Positions 45,158 through 54,210 of a DNA stretch of 62,091 nucleotides are shown one piece after another. The stretch covers positions 1 through 62,091 of the forward strand of contig JAQXJZ010000154.1 in the NCBI GenBank assembly GCA_029009515.1, in the 5' to 3' direction. A program made the translations under genes and the position numbers. The stretch comes from a bacterium. GTDB lineage: Bacteria; Bacillota; Clostridia; Christensenellales; Aristaeellaceae. Every line of letters starts with the position of its first letter. Positions within the stretch are counted from its first letter, which is position 1. The notes below the pieces were generated by a model, which ran no database searches, was not told the origin of the DNA, and worked only from the letters and a program-made list of their open reading frames with translations.

Positions 45158-47041
45158 TCAATACAGCAGTACCACTTCTTCGCTGAACAGCTCGCCGTCC
45201 ACGTAGATGCGGCAGGTCTGTTCGCCCTCGGTGTTGGAGCTGATGGGCACCAGCATCACGCTTTGCATGTCGGCGGCCACGGTGCCTTCGTACTCCACCT
45301 TTTCCTCACCGTCCGCCATCAGGGTGATGCGCACGCGGCGTTCATGATCCGCATCCGGCAGGCTCACGGCCACCTCGCCCTGATAGGGCTGGCTTTCGAT
45401 GCCGATGCTCAGCGTCACAGGCGCGCCCACCACGGCCATGGTGCCGGATACCGGGGTCTGCGCCAGCACCAGACCCACCTGCGTGGGATCGGATGTTTCC
45501 ACAAACACGGGCGCGGCTTCCGTCAGGCTGCTTTCGGCAAGCAGGGCTGCGGCTTCCTCGCGGGTGCGTCCGGTCAGCTCAGGCACCATGGTGCTGCCGC
45601 CGGAGATGGTCAATTCCACCGTCTGGCCTACCGTAAAAGGATCGCCTGCCAGCGGAAGCTGCGAAAGCACGGTTCCGGCAGGAGAGGTGGACACGGTCTT
45701 GACAGCCACAATGCTGCCAAAGCCGCGGGTGTTGAGGCGCTGCACGGCGTCCTCGTAGGCAAGGCCGTACATGTCGGGCATGGCGCTGTTGGCCGGGCCG
45801 AGGCTGACGGTCACCAGCAGGCTGTCGCCCTTGCGCATGGGCGTATCGGCCTCCGGAATCTGGGAGATGATGGTGCCAGCAGGCAGAGAATCGTGGTTGA
45901 TATCGGTCTGCTGCCACATCAGGCCTTCGCGTTCGGCCATTTCCTGGCCGTCCTCCGCCATCATGCCCACCACGTCGGGGGCCATGGCGCTGCTGCCCAC
46001 CTGCCTGACCACAAACACGATGCCAACCGTCAGGCTGGCCAGCACCAGCACTGCGGCAATCAGCGAAAGCACGAGGCTGGCTTTGCGGCTGGTTTTGCGG
46101 CGCACAGGGGCGCGGCGGGTGGTGGAGCCGTGCGGGCTCACCTCGCGGATGGGCTGCGGCTGGGGCGGCGTGCTGGGCGGACGGCGCATGGGCTCCGGCT
46201 GGACGAGGTTGGGGTCCATGTAGCCTTCCTTGGCGCGCTTGAGGGCCTCGGCCATCTCGCGTGCGCTCTGGAAGCGCCTTGCGGGGTCTTTCTCCAGCGC
46301 CTTCATCACCACGGCCATCACAGGCGGAGGCGTCTCGGGCGCAAAGGTGCTGATGGGGGGCGGCGGCTCCTGAATGTGCTGCATGGCCACGGCCACCGGG
46401 GTATCGCCCACGAAGGGTACGCGGCCGGTGAGCATTTCATACATGACCACGCCGGTAGAGTACAGGTCGCTGGTGGCCTCCACCACGCTGCCGGTGGCCT
46501 GCTCGGGCGACGAGTAGTGCACGGAGCCAACCACGGTGTCCTTCTTGCCGATGGTGGCGCCGCCGGTCATGCGCGCGATGCCGAAGTCGGCCACCTTCAC
46601 ATGGCCGTTGGCGTCGATCAGCACGTTCTGGGGCTTGATATCGCGGTGGATGATGCCGTTGTCATGGGCGTGCTGCAGGGCGCTCAAAATACGCACAGCC
46701 ACGTCGATGGCGGTGGTGTGGCTCAGGCGGCCCTTCTGGCGGATGATGTCCTTGAGGGTGTTGCCGTTTACGTATTCCAGCACCAGATAACGGTATTCGC
46801 CCTCCACGCCCACGTCAAGCAGGTTGACCAGGTTGTGGTGGCTCATCAGGCTGGCGGCCTGCGCCTCGCGCTGGAAGCGCTCCAGAAATTCCTTGTCGCT
46901 GTTGAACTCGCTCTTGAGGATCTTGACAGCCACGCTGTGGCCCGTGCGGATATCCACCGCGCGGTACACCAGCGACATGCCGCCCTGACCGATGAAATCC
47001 TCCAGCTTGTAGCGCTCGGCAAAGATCATGCCTTTCATCAT
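45158..47041 (-). CDS. prkC: PASTA-domain Ser/Thr protein kinase
   Basis: The 627-residue protein has a cytoplasmic Hanks-type kinase (~10-270): GQGGMSLVYRA, VAVKIL (Lys), HRDIKPQN, DFGIAR and GSVHYSSPEQA. A basic/Pro linker and one membrane helix (ASLVLSLIAAVLVLASLTVG, ~327-347) follow, then three PASTA domains (~355-420, 422-490, 491-556) and a ~70-residue beta-rich end. PASTA domains bind muropeptides or lipid II, so the kinase reports wall status. prpC overlaps by four bases. The substrate homologue IreB is encoded in this window. Confidence 0.96.
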   Translation of the reverse strand: MMKGMIFAERYKLEDFIGQGGMSLVYRAVDIRTGHSVAVKILKSEFNSDKEFLERFQREAQAASLMSHHNLVNLLDVGVEGEYRYLVLEYVNGNTLKDIIRQKGRLSHTTAIDVAVRILSALQHAHDNGIIHRDIKPQNVLIDANGHVKVADFGIARMTGGATIGKKDTVVGSVHYSSPEQATGSVVEATSDLYSTGVVMYEMLTGRVPFVGDTPVAVAMQHIQEPPPPISTFAPETPPPVMAVVMKALEKDPARRFQSAREMAEALKRAKEGYMDPNLVQPEPMRRPPSTPPQPQPIREVSPHGSTTRRAPVRRKTSRKASLVLSLIAAVLVLASLTVGIVFVVRQVGSSAMAPDVVGMMAEDGQEMAEREGLMWQQTDINHDSLPAGTIISQIPEADTPMRKGDSLLVTVSLGPANSAMPDMYGLAYEDAVQRLNTRGFGSIVAVKTVSTSPAGTVLSQLPLAGDPFTVGQTVELTISGGSTMVPELTGRTREEAAALLAESSLTEAAPVFVETSDPTQVGLVLAQTPVSGTMAVVGAPVTLSIGIESQPYQGEVAVSLPDADHERRVRITLMADGEEKVEYEGTVAADMQSVMLVPISSNTEGEQTCRIYVDGELFSEEVVLLY

Positions 47042-47751
47042 ACGGCGCTCACCTCCGTGGCGCGGCCGATGACAAAGGTGATGTTGTCCGTTCCGCCGGC
47101 TTCCAGCGCAAAGGCCAGCAGCTCCTCGGCGGCGGTTTCATCATCCTTGGCTTCGCGCAGAATTTCGGCGATGGATTCATCCGGCACCATGTTGTACAGG
47201 CCGTCGGAGCAGATCATCCACACGTCGCCTTCTTTGAGGTCGTGGCTGAAGATATCCGCCGTCACCATGGGATCCACGCCCACGGCGCGGGTGATGACGT
47301 TGCGGTAGGGGTGGGTGCGCGCCATGTCCGGCGTGATGACGCCGCCCCGCAGAAGCTCGGCCACCACGCTGTGATCCTCGGTGATCTGCTTCAGTTCACC
47401 ATCGCGCAGAAGGTACGCGCGGCTGTCGCCCACATGGCAGATGAGCACTTCCGTGCCGTTTTCCCACAAAAGCGTGGTGGTGGTGCCCATGCCGCTGAGC
47501 GCGCTGTCGTGGCGGGACATGTCAAAAATGCGGCGGTTGGCCGCCTCCATGCCCACTTCCAGCGCGCGGGGCTCGGGCTTTTTTCCGCGCAGCGCGTTTT
47601 TGAGCACCTGCACGGCCACGCGGCTGGCGGTTTCGCCGCCGTTGTGACCGCCCATGCCGTCGGCAACGCCCATTACGCCTTCGTCCACAAGCAGGCTGTC
47701 CTGATTGCTGGCACGTACCAGCCCCTGATGTGTCCTGTGGCAGATGCGCAT
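47038..47751 (-). CDS. prpC: PP2C-type protein phosphatase
   Basis: The 237-residue PP2C enzyme has RASNQDSLLVDEGVMGVADG with the first metal Asp, GMGGHNGGETAS, HVGDSRAYLLRDGEL, MICSDGLYNMV and a C-terminal GGTDNITFV. It reverses PrkC phosphorylation. ATG 47751 (MRICHRTHQG) is the standard start, with aaaggag nine bases upstream. It shares ATGA with prkC. Confidence 0.96.
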   Translation of the reverse strand: MRICHRTHQGLVRASNQDSLLVDEGVMGVADGMGGHNGGETASRVAVQVLKNALRGKKPEPRALEVGMEAANRRIFDMSRHDSALSGMGTTTTLLWENGTEVLICHVGDSRAYLLRDGELKQITEDHSVVAELLRGGVITPDMARTHPYRNVITRAVGVDPMVTADIFSHDLKEGDVWMICSDGLYNMVPDESIAEILREAKDDETAAEELLAFALEAGGTDNITFVIGRATEVSAV

Positions 47752-47774
47752 CGTGTTGTTCACTCCTTTGTGAG

Positions 47775-48818
47775 TTAACCGTTGTTTTCCAGATGACGGC
47801 GGCGCAGCTGGCCGCACGCTCCGCCAATGTCCGATCCCATTTCACGGCGCACGGTGGCGGAGATGTGTTCGCTTTCGAGGGTGGAGAGGAACGCCTGCAC
47901 CGCCTTGGGGCTGGCGGGCATCAGATGGCGCTCGTCCACGTAGTTGAGCGGGATGAGGTTGACGTGGCACTGCAGGCCGCGCAGGAGCCTGGCCAGCTCT
48001 TTGGCATGCTCCGGCTTGCTGTTGAGCTCGTCAATCAGCGCGTATTCCAGCACCACGCGCCTGCCGGTATCGGCCACATAGCTGCGCACGGACTGCATCA
48101 GCTCGCCGATGGGGTAGGCGTTGGCCACGGGCATGATCTGCTTGCGGATCGTGTCGTTGGGCGCGTGCAGGGAGATGCTGAGGGTGACGGGCAGATGCTC
48201 CTCCTTCAGCCTGTCAATCTGAGGCACGAGGCCGCAGGTGGAAAGCGAAATGTTGCGCAGGCTGATGTTGAGGCCTTCCGCATCGTTGACCAGGCGCAGG
48301 AAGCGCACCACGTTATCGTAGTTGTCCAGCGGCTCGCCGCTGCCCATGAGTACGATGTGACCCACCTTGCCCTTGTCGCCAAGGAAGCGGTTGGCCAGCA
48401 GCACCTCGGCCATCATCTCGCCCGCGGTCAGGCTGCGCACGCAGCCGTTGAGGGTGCTGGCGCAGAAGGCGCAGCCCATCTTGCAGCCCACCTGCGTGGA
48501 GATGCACAGCGAATAGCCGTAGTGATAGTGCATCAGCACGCCTTCGATGATGTTGCCGTCATGGCAGGCGTAGAGGAACTTGACCGTGTCATCCTTCTGG
48601 GAAGGGAAGGACGCGTGCAGGCTCATGGGCAGATCCAGGCATTCCTCCGCCAGCTGATCGCGCAGCGCCTGGGGCAGATTGCGCATTTCGGCAAAGGAAG
48701 CGCCCTTATGCAGCCATGTGAAAACCTGCTTGGCGCGGAACGCGGGCTGGCCGAGGCCGAGAAGATACATCTTCAGCTCGTCCAGCGTCATGTCCAGCAG
48801 GATGCGCTTGTCAGCCAT
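47775..48818 (-). CDS. rlmN: Dual-specificity RNA methyltransferase RlmN
   Basis: The 347-residue radical-SAM protein has the cluster motif CKMGCAFC, the GSGEPLDNYDNV region and the conserved Cys near the end (GGACGQL). It makes m2A2503 in 23S rRNA and m2A37 in some tRNAs. The ATG overlaps the rsmB stop (TGATG). An N-terminal FRAKQVFTWLHKG helix pair fits the family. Confidence 0.96.
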   Translation of the reverse strand: MADKRILLDMTLDELKMYLLGLGQPAFRAKQVFTWLHKGASFAEMRNLPQALRDQLAEECLDLPMSLHASFPSQKDDTVKFLYACHDGNIIEGVLMHYHYGYSLCISTQVGCKMGCAFCASTLNGCVRSLTAGEMMAEVLLANRFLGDKGKVGHIVLMGSGEPLDNYDNVVRFLRLVNDAEGLNISLRNISLSTCGLVPQIDRLKEEHLPVTLSISLHAPNDTIRKQIMPVANAYPIGELMQSVRSYVADTGRRVVLEYALIDELNSKPEHAKELARLLRGLQCHVNLIPLNYVDERHLMPASPKAVQAFLSTLESEHISATVRREMGSDIGGACGQLRRRHLENNG

Positions 48819-50383
48819 CAGCGAACCCTCCGCATGCGGGCGATGAAGAAGCCCTCCACGCCGTCGCGGCAGCCCAGCAGCTGCAGGCCATTTTCGGTCT
48901 GCTGTTTGCGCAGCTCCTCAGGGAAGGAGGCGGGCAGGTCGATGAGCTCATATTCGGGATGGCTGGCAAGGAAGTTCTTCACCTGCAGGGTGTTTTCCTC
49001 GGGCAGGATGGAGCAGGTGGAGTACACCAGCGTGCCGCCCTTTTTGACGTAGCGGCAGACGGTTTCGAGGATCTTTTTCTGCGTGTCCACGATGGAGGGA
49101 ATATCCTCGGCCTTGAGGCGCAGCTTGACATCGGGCTTCTGGCTGAGCACGCCAAGTCCCGCGCAGGGAGCATCCAGCAAAACGGCGTCGAGGGTGTTTT
49201 CAAAATCCTCGCGGAAGTCGCTGGCGTCGCGCACGGTGATGCGCATGTTGTCCAGACCCAGACGGCGCTTCACGCCCTCCAGCAGCAGCGCGCGCTTTTC
49301 GTGCAGCTCCCAGCTGAACACGCGGCCGGTGAGCTGCATGGTTTCGCACAGGTAGGCGCTCTTGCCGCCGGGCGCGGCGCAGGCGTCCAGAATCTTCATG
49401 CCGTTCTTGGCCTGCACGGCCTCGGCGGCCAGCATGCTGGACTGGCCCTGAATGGAGAACAGGCCGGCCTTGTAGTCGTTGTCAAAGGTAATCTCCTGCG
49501 CGCCGTACACCAGCCACGCATGGGGCGCAACGCCCTTTTCCACGCGCCAGTCCTTCTTGGCCAGCAGCTTTTCAAACTCGGCATCGTTGGTCTTGGTAAA
49601 GCTGGGGCGGATGACGATGGGATGCTCGGTTTCGCGGTACATAATGACGCGCTCGGCCTCTTCCTCGCCGTAGGCTTCGATGAGGCGGTCCACCAGCCAC
49701 ATGGGCATGCTGCCCATGATGCTCAGGTACGTGCGCAGATCGTCTTCCTTCTTCGGCCACTCGATGGTATCCTTGCCGCGGCTCAGGTTGCGCAGCACGG
49801 CGTTCACAAAGCCGCTGGCGGCTTCCATGTTCATGGCCTTCACCAGCTTCACAGCCTCGTTGACGGCGGCGCTGTCCGGCACGCGGTCGAGGAAGAGAAT
49901 CTGATAGGCGCTCATGCGCAGGATATCGCGCTGAGAGGGCTGGTGGGTGGGATGATCCATCAGCTTGTCCAGCGCATAGTCGATGCGCAGCTCGTTTTCC
50001 AGCGTGCCGTAGACGATGCTGGTGACCAGACGGCGGTCCTCAGGGCGCAGCTTGGCGCTGCGCAGATGCTCGTCCAGGCTCAGCTGGGCAAATGCGCCGT
50101 TCTGATGCACGTCGCACAGCACGTCCAGCGCCACGCGGCGGGCGTTCATGGTCAGCCCCGTGGTCTCCTGCGGCGCGTCCTTCACCAGACGGCCAAACAT
50201 CTTTTCGCCCTCTTCCACAGGCTTTTTGGGCGCAGGCTTGCCATAGGGCTTCTTTGCGCCGAAATCCTTCTTCTGACCGAAGGGTTTCTTGTCGCCAAAG
50301 TTCTTCTTGTCGCCAAAGGGCTTCTTGTCACCAAAGTTCTTCTTGGGGAAAGGCTTCTTGTTTTCCGGGCGTTTTTCCGTCAT
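48818..50383 (-). CDS. rsmB: 16S rRNA (cytosine-967-C5) methyltransferase RsmB with repeat-rich N-terminus
   Basis: The 521-residue protein has a NusB-like domain (~80-205) and a Rossmann methyltransferase domain (~230-520) with LDACAAPGGKS, DAPCAGLG and the catalytic Cys in YSTCSILPEEN. The first ~55 residues are a low-complexity tail of repeated eight-residue units (KKPFGDKK-like, at least five). The usual length is about 440-450, so the tail is extra. It shares ATGA with fmt and TGATG with rlmN. Confidence 0.95.
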   Translation of the reverse strand: MTEKRPENKKPFPKKNFGDKKPFGDKKNFGDKKPFGQKKDFGAKKPYGKPAPKKPVEEGEKMFGRLVKDAPQETTGLTMNARRVALDVLCDVHQNGAFAQLSLDEHLRSAKLRPEDRRLVTSIVYGTLENELRIDYALDKLMDHPTHQPSQRDILRMSAYQILFLDRVPDSAAVNEAVKLVKAMNMEAASGFVNAVLRNLSRGKDTIEWPKKEDDLRTYLSIMGSMPMWLVDRLIEAYGEEEAERVIMYRETEHPIVIRPSFTKTNDAEFEKLLAKKDWRVEKGVAPHAWLVYGAQEITFDNDYKAGLFSIQGQSSMLAAEAVQAKNGMKILDACAAPGGKSAYLCETMQLTGRVFSWELHEKRALLLEGVKRRLGLDNMRITVRDASDFREDFENTLDAVLLDAPCAGLGVLSQKPDVKLRLKAEDIPSIVDTQKKILETVCRYVKKGGTLVYSTCSILPEENTLQVKNFLASHPEYELIDLPASFPEELRKQQTENGLQLLGCRDGVEGFFIARMRRVR

Positions 50384-51321
50384 ACGCGTACCTCACTCAG
50401 CAGCTTGCCTTCTTCAATCGCATGGCCCAGCAGGAATGCCTTTGCGTCCATGCGCTTGGCATTGGGGGCCTGAATCTCACACAGTTCCATCGCGCCGTCG
50501 GACGTGGCCACGATCAGCCCGGCCTTGCGGTCGGCTTTGATCACGGTGCCGGGGGCGGCGGAGGTGTCCACATCCGCACGCCGGGCGCGCCACACCTTGA
50601 GCACGCCTTCCGCCAGCGAGGCGTAGGCGCTGGGCCAAGGCGACATGGCGCGCACGCGCAGGAGGCATTTTTCGGTGCCCTCGGCAAAGTCCAAAAGGCC
50701 CATTTCCTTGACGATCTTGGGATCGTAGGTGGCCTGCGCTTCATCCTGCTTTTCACGCGGGCAGGTACCGGCGTCCAGCTTTTCGAGCGTTTCAATCAGC
50801 AGCTTCGCGCCCAGCACGGCCAGCTTGTCGGTGAGCGTACCGGCGGTGTCATCCGCCTCCACCGGGATTTCCGCCTTGAGCAGCATATCGCCGGTGTCGA
50901 TGCCCTTATCGCTGAACATGGTGGTCACGCCGGCCAACTCGTCGCCGCACAGCAGCGCCCACTGGATGGGGGCCGCGCCGCGGTGGCGGGGCAGGAGGGA
51001 AGCATGCACGTTGACCGTGCCCATGGGCGGCACATCCAGCACATCCTGAGACAGGATCTGCCCAAAGGCGGCCGTCACGCAGATGTCCGGCTTGAGCTCG
51101 CGCAGCGGCTCCAGACCGTCCAGACGCATCTTCACAGGCTGGAACACGGGAATGTCATATTTCAGCGCCAGTTCCTTGATGGGGCTCATCTGCACCTTGC
51201 CGCCGCGTCCCTTGGGACGGTCGGGCTGGGTGAACACGCCCACCACCTCGTAGGGGCTGTCGATGAGCGCCTGCAGCGTGGGCACGGAAAAATCCGGCGT
51301 GCCCATAAAGACCACTCTCAT
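50380..51321 (-). CDS. fmt: Methionyl-tRNA formyltransferase
   Basis: The 313-residue protein has [20 protein letters not shown], the folate/catalytic block [20 protein letters not shown] with Asn-His, and a C-terminal OB domain (~205-310). It formylates initiator Met-tRNA. It overlaps def by ATGA; def-fmt is the standard pair. Confidence 0.97.
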   Translation of the reverse strand: MRVVFMGTPDFSVPTLQALIDSPYEVVGVFTQPDRPKGRGGKVQMSPIKELALKYDIPVFQPVKMRLDGLEPLRELKPDICVTAAFGQILSQDVLDVPPMGTVNVHASLLPRHRGAAPIQWALLCGDELAGVTTMFSDKGIDTGDMLLKAEIPVEADDTAGTLTDKLAVLGAKLLIETLEKLDAGTCPREKQDEAQATYDPKIVKEMGLLDFAEGTEKCLLRVRAMSPWPSAYASLAEGVLKVWRARRADVDTSAAPGTVIKADRKAGLIVATSDGAMELCEIQAPNAKRMDAKAFLLGHAIEEGKLLSEVRV

Positions 51322-51815
51322 TCCTCTTCGTCCTCCTCGTCGCCGGTGTCATATTCCTCATCGCCGGGGAAGATCTCGCGGTCCATCTTGTCCACGTAGA
51401 GCGTGCCGTCCAGATGGTCGATCTCGTGGCAGAAGGCGCGGGCGAGGAACTCCTCCGCGGTGGCTTCGTACTCAACGCCGTCGCGGTCCTGATAGCGCAC
51501 GGTGACAATGTTGGGGCGGGTGACCACGCCGCTGCGGCCGGGCACGCTGAGACAGCCCTCCGCGCCGGTCTGCTCGCCTTCGGTGTGGATGATTTCCGGA
51601 TTGACCATCTCAATCAGGCCGTCGCCCACGTCCACCACCACCACGCGGCGCAGGATGCCCACCTGAGGCGCAGCCAGACCCACGCCGTTGGCCTTGTACA
51701 TGGTATCGGCCATGTCCTTGAGCAGCACGCGCAGGCGCATGTCAAATTTCTCCACGGGTTTGCACTGCTTGCGCAGCTTGTCATCGCCAATTTCTACGAT
51801 TTTGCGAATCGCCAT
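51318..51815 (-). CDS. def: Peptide deformylase
   Basis: The 165-residue metalloenzyme has [10 protein letters not shown] (motif I), EGCLSVPG (motif II, metal Cys) and HEIDHLDG (motif III, metal His pair). The C-terminus is an acidic tail ([14 protein letters not shown]). It removes the formyl group from new proteins. ATG 51815 ([10 protein letters not shown]) follows aaggag by nine bases. Confidence 0.97.
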   Translation of the reverse strand: MAIRKIVEIGDDKLRKQCKPVEKFDMRLRVLLKDMADTMYKANGVGLAAPQVGILRRVVVVDVGDGLIEMVNPEIIHTEGEQTGAEGCLSVPGRSGVVTRPNIVTVRYQDRDGVEYEATAEEFLARAFCHEIDHLDGTLYVDKMDREIFPGDEEYDTGDEEDEEE

Positions 51816-51841
51816 ACATTTGCTCCTTATCAATCAAAACG

Positions 51842-54091
51842 TTACATCATGGTAGCGGGGTTCACTTCACAATAGACGCGGCAGGTTTCGCTGGTCATGG
51901 CGCTCAGCTCGGACAGAAGCGCCAGCAGCGGCGCGATGTCCGGATGGTCGAACACCTTGAGCAGCACATGATAGCGGTACTGGCCGCGGATGCGCTTCAC
52001 GGGCGCTTCATCCGCCCGGATCATGAGGGTGCGCTTCTTTTGCGGCGGATGGGAGAGCAGATAGGTCTGCACGGTGGAGTAGAGCTGCTCGCACATGAGC
52101 TTTGCGTCGTTTTCGCGCTCGCTTTCCACCAGCAGCCTTGCCAGCAGCGTAAACGGCGGATACAGCCCCGCACGCCTGCGGCTGAACTCCATTTCAAAGA
52201 AGGCGCGGTAATCCTGCGCGGCGGCAGCCTCGATGCAGGGATTGTCCGGTTTGTAGGTCTGCACAATGACCTCGCCCGGCTGCTGAGCGCGTCCGGCGCG
52301 TCCGGCCACCTGCGTGATGAGCTGGAAGGTGCGCTCCTGCGCACGGTAATCGGGCAGGTTGAGCGTCATATCCGCCGCCACCACGCCCACCAGCGTCACC
52401 TTGGGAAAATCCAGCCCCTTGGCGATCATCTGCGTGCCGATGAGCACCTTCGCCTCGCCGCTGCCGAATTTGCTCAGCAGTTTGGCGTGGGCGTCGCGCT
52501 CGCGCGTGGTGTCAATATCCATGCGCACGGTCTGAATGTGAGGAAACAGCTTGTGCATTTCCTCCTCCACGCGCTGGGTGCCGCTGCCAAAGTAGCGGAT
52601 GTACTTGCTGCCGCACTCCGGGCAAACATCCGGCGGAGCTTGCACGTTTCCGCACATGTGGCAGCGCAGCTCCTGCGGGCCGTCCTCGCCGTGCTCGCGG
52701 TGGAGCGTCATGCTCAGGTCGCACTGGCTGCACTTCACCACATAGCCGCACTGGCGGCAGGATACAAAGGTGTTGAAACCGCGCCGGTTGAGAAACAGCA
52801 TTGCCTGCTGGCCGTTCCCCAGGCATTCCGTCAGCTTTTCAATCAGCAGACGGCTGAAGATGGAGCGGTTGCCGCTTTCCAGCTCGCGCCGCATATCCAC
52901 GATGGTCACCTGCGGCATGGGCCGGTCGTTGACGCGGCGGGGCATTTCCACCAGCGTGTAGTCGCCCCTGCGCGCCATGGCGAAGGAAAGAATACTGGGT
53001 GTGGCGGAGGAAAGCACCACGCATGCGCCCTCGCGGCTGGCGCGGCTGACGGCCACGCGGCGCGCGTCGTAGCGCGGATGCTTGTCGCTCAAATAGGTCT
53101 GCTCGTGCTCCTCGTCAATGACGATCAGCCCCAGATTTTCCACCGGCGCAAAGATGGCGCTGCGCGCGCCCACTACCACGCGGGCATGACCCAGGCGGAT
53201 GCGCCGCCATTCGTCATAGCGCTGACCATCCGTCAGACGGCTGTGCAGCACGGCGGTTTCCGGGCCGAAGCGGGAGCAGAACCAGCGCACCATCTGCGGC
53301 GTGAGGGCAATTTCCGGCACGAGGATAATCGCGCCCTTGCCCATGCGCAGCGTCTGCTCCACCATGGACAGATACACTTCCGTCTTGCCGCTACCGGTAA
53401 CGCCGTGCAGCAGGAACGCGCCCTTGCCAGCCTTCAGCGCAGGCAGCATGGTGTCCAGCGCGTCCAGCTGATCGCCGGTCAAAGGCGGTGCAACGGTGCG
53501 CTCAATGCTCTCCACGCCGTCCGGCGCGCGGAACACCACGCGCCGGATGAGCTGAACCAGCCCCGCCTTTTCCAGCGCCTTGAGCGCCTCGCGGGGATCA
53601 TTGACCAGCTGCGCAAGCTCGTTGACGGATTTCTCGGCTCCATCCGAAAGCAGCCTGAGCAGCGTGGCACGCTTGGGCGCACGGCGCTGCTTATCCGCCT
53701 CAGCCAGCGCATCCACGCAATCCGCCAGCTTTGCAAACTGCTCCTGCTTGAGCTGAATGCGCCCGGTGCGCATGGCCGCAGGCAGCATCAGCCGGAGCGT
53801 CTCGGACAGCGGACAGTGGCACTCCAGCGAAAGCTCCTCGGCCAGCTCCAGCAGCTGCGGCAAAAGCGCGGGATAATCATCCAATGCCTTTGCAATGGGG
53901 CGGAGCTTTTCAGGCGGCAGATCAATCTGGCTTTCATCCACGATGTCCACCACAAATCCATCCACCTGCCGCCGCCCCAGAGGCACCAGCACCCGCAGCC
54001 CGACGCACACCTCCATGCCATCGGGAATGCGGTAGGAGAAGGGTTTGGCCACATTGGTATGCACAACATCCACAATCACCTGCGCAACCAA
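51842..54091 (-). CDS. priA: Primosomal protein N' (PriA helicase)
   Basis: The 749-residue protein has an N-terminal fork-binding domain (~1-105), winged helix (~115-200), helicase with GVTGSGKTEVY, VLVPEIALTP-like block, DEEHEQTY, and a zinc-binding insert with CxxC pairs (CRQCGYVVKCSQC; CHMCG; CPECG). A GRAGRAQQPGEV block lies before the C-terminal domain. It restarts stalled replication forks. I chose TTG 54091, eight bases from aaggag; the GTG three codons earlier overlaps that site. Confidence 0.95.
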   Translation of the reverse strand: MVAQVIVDVVHTNVAKPFSYRIPDGMEVCVGLRVLVPLGRRQVDGFVVDIVDESQIDLPPEKLRPIAKALDDYPALLPQLLELAEELSLECHCPLSETLRLMLPAAMRTGRIQLKQEQFAKLADCVDALAEADKQRRAPKRATLLRLLSDGAEKSVNELAQLVNDPREALKALEKAGLVQLIRRVVFRAPDGVESIERTVAPPLTGDQLDALDTMLPALKAGKGAFLLHGVTGSGKTEVYLSMVEQTLRMGKGAIILVPEIALTPQMVRWFCSRFGPETAVLHSRLTDGQRYDEWRRIRLGHARVVVGARSAIFAPVENLGLIVIDEEHEQTYLSDKHPRYDARRVAVSRASREGACVVLSSATPSILSFAMARRGDYTLVEMPRRVNDRPMPQVTIVDMRRELESGNRSIFSRLLIEKLTECLGNGQQAMLFLNRRGFNTFVSCRQCGYVVKCSQCDLSMTLHREHGEDGPQELRCHMCGNVQAPPDVCPECGSKYIRYFGSGTQRVEEEMHKLFPHIQTVRMDIDTTRERDAHAKLLSKFGSGEAKVLIGTQMIAKGLDFPKVTLVGVVAADMTLNLPDYRAQERTFQLITQVAGRAGRAQQPGEVIVQTYKPDNPCIEAAAAQDYRAFFEMEFSRRRAGLYPPFTLLARLLVESERENDAKLMCEQLYSTVQTYLLSHPPQKKRTLMIRADEAPVKRIRGQYRYHVLLKVFDHPDIAPLLALLSELSAMTSETCRVYCEVNPATMM

Positions 54092-54128
54092 GTCCCTCAC
54101 TCCTTTATCACAAGATCGTTGTCTCCCT

Positions 54129-54210
54129 GAGACCGCAAAGCGGTCTCAGCACACGGGATTCCAAAGGGGCTTAGCCCCTTTGGCAGGGTCCAGGGGCAGC
54201 GCCCCTGGCG
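54129..54210 (+). repeat. Intergenic multi-hairpin element, copy 6
   Basis: Order: hairpin gagaccgcaaagcggtctc, acacgggattccaaagg, hairpin aaaggggcttagccccttt, then hairpin caggggcagcgcccctg. It lies between two minus-strand genes and abuts the stop codon of the carboxypeptidase gene. Confidence 0.85.
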
